Source: CAYUQT01 sp964596165
GTDB taxonomy: Bacteria; Planctomycetota; Phycisphaerae; UBA1845; JAFGLZ01
NCBI GenBank assembly: GCA_964596165.1
Contig: CAZQTW010000001.1
Span: forward strand, 124,001-188,000
DNA length: 64,000 bases
Direction of reading: 5' to 3'
Positions 61,530 to 64,000 of the stretch are shown one piece after another. Every line of letters begins with the position of its first letter. Position 1 is the first letter of the stretch. The notes beneath the pieces were generated by a model. It made no database searches. It was not told the origin of the DNA and worked only from the letters and a program-made list of their open reading frames with translations. Made by a program: the position numbers and the translations under genes.

Positions 61530-62807
61530 CTACAGCTCGATGATCTTGTTTTCTCTCTCGTCGAAGCCGACCGCCTTGCCGGAACGATAGCTCTTGATGC
61601 CCATGCTCAGGGCAGTCATCACGCGATATCCGAGCACCTCATGGCTCCGCGGCTTCTTGCGGCTCTTCACACACGCGAACAAGTCGCGCCAGTGCTGCTC
61701 TTCCGACCACTTGCGATTGCCCTTCAGCTCGATCGGATCGAACTTGGTGCCCGAGGCCGGCTCGGGTTTGATCCGGACGGGGCAGAACCCGCCGGGATTG
61801 TTGAACTCCATGTAGCCCTTCTGCCCTCGAACCAGCCACGGCAGATTCTGCTCGGTCGCGAGCGAAGCGATAAGCAAGACGGTCGGCCCGCCTTCGTAGT
61901 CGATGCAGGTGGTGACCATATCGGGAACCTCCCGGCCGTCGTCCCAGAAGAACCGCCCGCCCGCGGTCTGGACCTTCTTCGGGAAGCCGAGGTTCAGCAG
62001 GTTCACCCATGGCGTCAGAATGTGCGGGAAGAAGTCGGTGCCGATGCCTCCTGAGTAGTCCCAAAAGGACCGGAAGGCCATGAACCGTCCCGGCTGATAC
62101 TCGCGCTTGGGAACGCGCGTCTGCTCGCAGCCCAGCCACATGTCCCAGTCCAACGTCTTTCCCGGCTGGGCGGCCGGGTCGTTGCTCGCGGGCGAATAAC
62201 ACCCGATCGGACCGTTGCGACAGTCGGTACTCTGAACGTGCACCACCTTGCCGAGCATCTCCACCTTTGGCTTGGCCAACTCCCAGCACTCGTCGGACAT
62301 GAACTGCGTGCCCACCTGCATAACCCGCTTGTTCTTCTCGACCGCCTCGACGACCTTCTTCGCCAGGTCGAGCTGGTCCCAATGGGTCATGGGTTTTTCG
62401 CAGTAGATGTCCTTGCCGGCCTCGGCCGCGGCAATCGCCATCGGTGCGTGCCAGTGGTCGGGTGTTCCGATGAACACAAGATCGACACGCTTGTCGGCCA
62501 GGACGTCGGTCCACACCTTATAGGGCTTGCCACCCGTCTTGGCCGCGGCGGCGTCGAGGCGGTTCTGAAAGACGTCGCAGACGGCCACCACGTCGCACAG
62601 CCCTTCTTTCTTGAGGTTCATCAGGACATTCATATGGTGGCTGCCCATGCCGCCCACGCCAATTGCCCCGATGCCGATCTTCTCATTGGCCGAGGGCGCC
62701 TGCGCCCTGGCCTTTCGAGGCGACCCCGCCGCCACCAAGCCGACACCGGCCACTGCAGCAGTCTTCCTCAGAAAATCACGACGATTGGGATTCACTGATT
62801 CGGTCAT
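61530..62807 (-). CDS. Gfo/Idh/MocA family oxidoreductase, Tat-exported (third copy)
   Basis: The start is the ATG at 62807 (MTESVNPNRRDFLRKTAAVAG), preceded by AAGGAG at a longer spacing; the open frame to 63035 is not homologous. The twin-arginine signal NRRDFLRKT is followed by the Rossmann segment (IGIGAIGVGGMGSHHMNVLM, VVAVCDVFQNRLD), then GTPDHWHAPMAIAAAEAGKDIYCEKPMTHW with the family EKP motif, and the C-terminal domain (FWDYSGGIGTDFFPHILTPW). About 425 residues. The substrate is probably a sugar or cyclitol outside the cytoplasm. The DHWH segment is shared with the copy at 26666, which has NHWHA. Confidence 0.93.
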   Translation of the reverse strand: MTESVNPNRRDFLRKTAAVAGVGLVAAGSPRKARAQAPSANEKIGIGAIGVGGMGSHHMNVLMNLKKEGLCDVVAVCDVFQNRLDAAAAKTGGKPYKVWTDVLADKRVDLVFIGTPDHWHAPMAIAAAEAGKDIYCEKPMTHWDQLDLAKKVVEAVEKNKRVMQVGTQFMSDECWELAKPKVEMLGKVVHVQSTDCRNGPIGCYSPASNDPAAQPGKTLDWDMWLGCEQTRVPKREYQPGRFMAFRSFWDYSGGIGTDFFPHILTPWVNLLNLGFPKKVQTAGGRFFWDDGREVPDMVTTCIDYEGGPTVLLIASLATEQNLPWLVRGQKGYMEFNNPGGFCPVRIKPEPASGTKFDPIELKGNRKWSEEQHWRDLFACVKSRKKPRSHEVLGYRVMTALSMGIKSYRSGKAVGFDERENKIIEL

Positions 62808-62893
62808 GGCTCGTTGAGTCTCCTTGTACTGTGCCGCTGCCCCCTTCTTTGAATGTGAGGCAACATACTCCTGCGTCGGTTGCCCCGCAAGGT

Positions 62894-63322
62894 TTACAGA
62901 AGCCAGACATCCTGATTCGTGGGACCGGTGGCCGATGGCACCGCGGACTTGCCGACCTTGTCTTGGGTCGCGGCTGCTCCCGCCTTGTCGTCTCTCTTCG
63001 CACGCGAAGTCCTCAAAACAGGCGATCCGACCCACTCCTGAAAACGCTGCGCGGACCCTTCGAAGAACCTTTCCACGAGCAGTTCAAATGCCTCCCGGGC
63101 GGCCTGGTCGTGTGTGGTCAACGCCTCGAAGACAAAGGACCGTCCATTCCTGCGATGGGCAACGTGACCCTTCCCCTCCAGAATCCGGAGGAACGTCCGC
63201 ACCGTACTGTTCGCGAACCGATGCGACAAGGCCTTCTCGATCTGCTGAGCGGTCACCCCACCCTCGCGCCACAAAACCTGCATGATAACGAGTTCACAGT
63301 CCGTGAATTCGATCATCGCCAC
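62894..63322 (-). CDS. BlaI/MecI/CopY family transcriptional repressor
   Basis: The 142-residue winged-helix protein matches the BlaI/MecI family: FTDCELVIMQVLWREGGVTAQQIEKAL, then the recognition-helix region STVRTFLRILEGKGHVAHRRNGRSFVFEAL. The family usually continues with a dimerisation helix set, here EAFELLVERFFEGSAQ. In other bacteria it represses beta-lactamase or related genes and is inactivated by a BlaR1-type membrane protease. The gene downstream on this strand encodes a Gfo/Idh/MocA enzyme, and no BlaR1-like gene is next to it in the window. The last 40 residues are low-complexity. Confidence 0.88.
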   Translation of the reverse strand: MAMIEFTDCELVIMQVLWREGGVTAQQIEKALSHRFANSTVRTFLRILEGKGHVAHRRNGRSFVFEALTTHDQAAREAFELLVERFFEGSAQRFQEWVGSPVLRTSRAKRDDKAGAAATQDKVGKSAVPSATGPTNQDVWLL

Positions 63323-63390
63323 CTCACGGCGAATAGACTAACACCCCATCACGTCGGAGCAAGGGGTCAGGGACAAGGGATGCCAATACC

Positions 63391-64000
63391 TTAACACCCG
63401 CGCCGGGCCTCAAGACCTCGTTTGGCGCGGCCGACCGGACACAGATCGTTGAGACAGCACTGCTTACACAACGGATCCCGCGCCCGACAACATCGTCGTC
63501 CGTGCGTGATCATGAGCACATGAAAAGCGTAGACCATCTCGCTCGGACAGAGCAACTGAAGCTTGTCATGTGCCTGATCGGCGGTGGTGGCCGGCCCGAT
63601 CAGCCCGAGCCGTTTGCTCACCCGGTGAATGTGCGTGTCGACCGGGAGCACGGGCTTGCCAAGATGGAACAGCAGGACACAGGCAGCCGTCTTGCGACCG
63701 ATGCCCTTGAATCGGCAAAGGTACTCGACCGCCTCGTCCGGCGGCCATTCCTTCAAGAAGCTCAGACTAAGCCGGCCGCGATCGTCCTTGAGCCTTCGCA
63801 GCGACTCTTGGATGAACCGCGTTTTCTGCTTGGCCAGACCCCCACAGCGGATGGCTCGCTGCACACCGACAGGCGAAGCTTCCATGACCGCTTTCCAGCT
63901 CTTGAACCGACGACGAAGCTCCGCGTAGGCCGCGTCCGAATGGCTGTCGCTCGTGTGCTGTGACAGGATCGTCCCCACCAAACCGCTCAACGGATCGCCC
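63391..64000 (-). CDS. nth: endonuclease III, 5' end beyond window
   Basis: The frame is open to base 64000 and already reads GDPLSGLVGTILSQHTSD there, so the start codon lies beyond the window. This is a base-excision-repair DNA glycosylase/AP lyase that removes oxidised pyrimidines. The helix-hairpin-helix FKGIGRKTAACVLLF carries the catalytic Lys, and VDTHIHRVSKRLGL carries the catalytic Asp. The C-terminal cysteine cluster CRARDPLCKQCCLNDLCPVG fits the 4Fe-4S loop. It is 68 bases upstream of the BlaI-type repressor. Confidence 0.92.
   Translation of the reverse strand, partial: GDPLSGLVGTILSQHTSDSHSDAAYAELRRRFKSWKAVMEASPVGVQRAIRCGGLAKQKTRFIQESLRRLKDDRGRLSLSFLKEWPPDEAVEYLCRFKGIGRKTAACVLLFHLGKPVLPVDTHIHRVSKRLGLIGPATTADQAHDKLQLLCPSEMVYAFHVLMITHGRRCCRARDPLCKQCCLNDLCPVGRAKRGLEARRGC

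Overview
The window is high-GC bacterial DNA whose gene content points to a planctomycete, most likely of the Phycisphaerae or a related lineage. The indicators are an N-terminal LEPR-XLL motif on a giant secreted protein, a DUF1549/DUF1553 plus DUF1501 plus pre-peptidase (PPC) gene set, several Tat-exported Gfo/Idh/MocA oxidoreductases, a sulfatase-TPR fusion, and TMTC-like membrane glycosyltransferases with TPR tails. This assignment is inference from gene families; no rRNA or tRNA gene was seen.

Region 1 (1-4.2 kb, minus strand) is an operon for exported planctomycete proteins: DUF1549/DUF1553, DUF1501 (twin-arginine signal) and a PPC-domain protein cut by the window edge. Region 2 (4.8-21.7 kb, minus strand) holds three collinear genes. 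They are a 3643-residue LEPR-XLL protein with about 11 choice-of-anchor-D repeats and a dockerin near its end, a small exported cohesin-like protein with a C-terminal membrane anchor, and a C10 (streptopain-like) cysteine protease with about 11 Ig-like repeats and a similar anchor. A good promoter lies upstream of the giant gene. The set looks like a surface-attachment and proteolysis locus with a possible dockerin-cohesin pair.

Region 3 (22.2-24.8 kb, plus) is korA-korB, a two-subunit 2-oxoacid:ferredoxin oxidoreductase. Region 4 (25-33 kb) is a mixed accessory stretch: an AAA/DUF4143 ATPase with an apparently leaderless promoter, two Gfo/Idh/MocA oxidoreductases, a histone-deacetylase-family lipoprotein gene broken by one in-frame TGA, a VapBC-like toxin-antitoxin pair with palindromic operator candidates, an exported nitrilase-superfamily enzyme, and a small unknown ORF followed by a compound inverted repeat. 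Region 5 (33.3-43.7 kb, plus) carries a LamG plus clan GH-D glycosidase, an exported unknown protein, a sulfatase-TPR protein lacking the formylglycine residue, a GT4 glycosyltransferase and a zinc alcohol dehydrogenase. Region 6 (43.9-46.9 kb) has a LigD-type phosphoesterase, a QueC-like protein, PgeF and a Tat-exported sugar isomerase-like protein.

Region 7 (47-61.3 kb) is dominated by five polytopic, glycosyltransferase-like proteins. Four clearly carry TPR tails and two are a tandem duplicate with an added N-terminal beta-sandwich. A VOC protein, a PpiC-type foldase lipoprotein and an aminotransferase sit among them. Together with the sulfatase and GT4 genes this suggests envelope glycan or protein glycosylation. 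The right end (61.5-64 kb) has a third Gfo/Idh/MocA protein, a BlaI/MecI repressor and endonuclease III (cut by the window edge).
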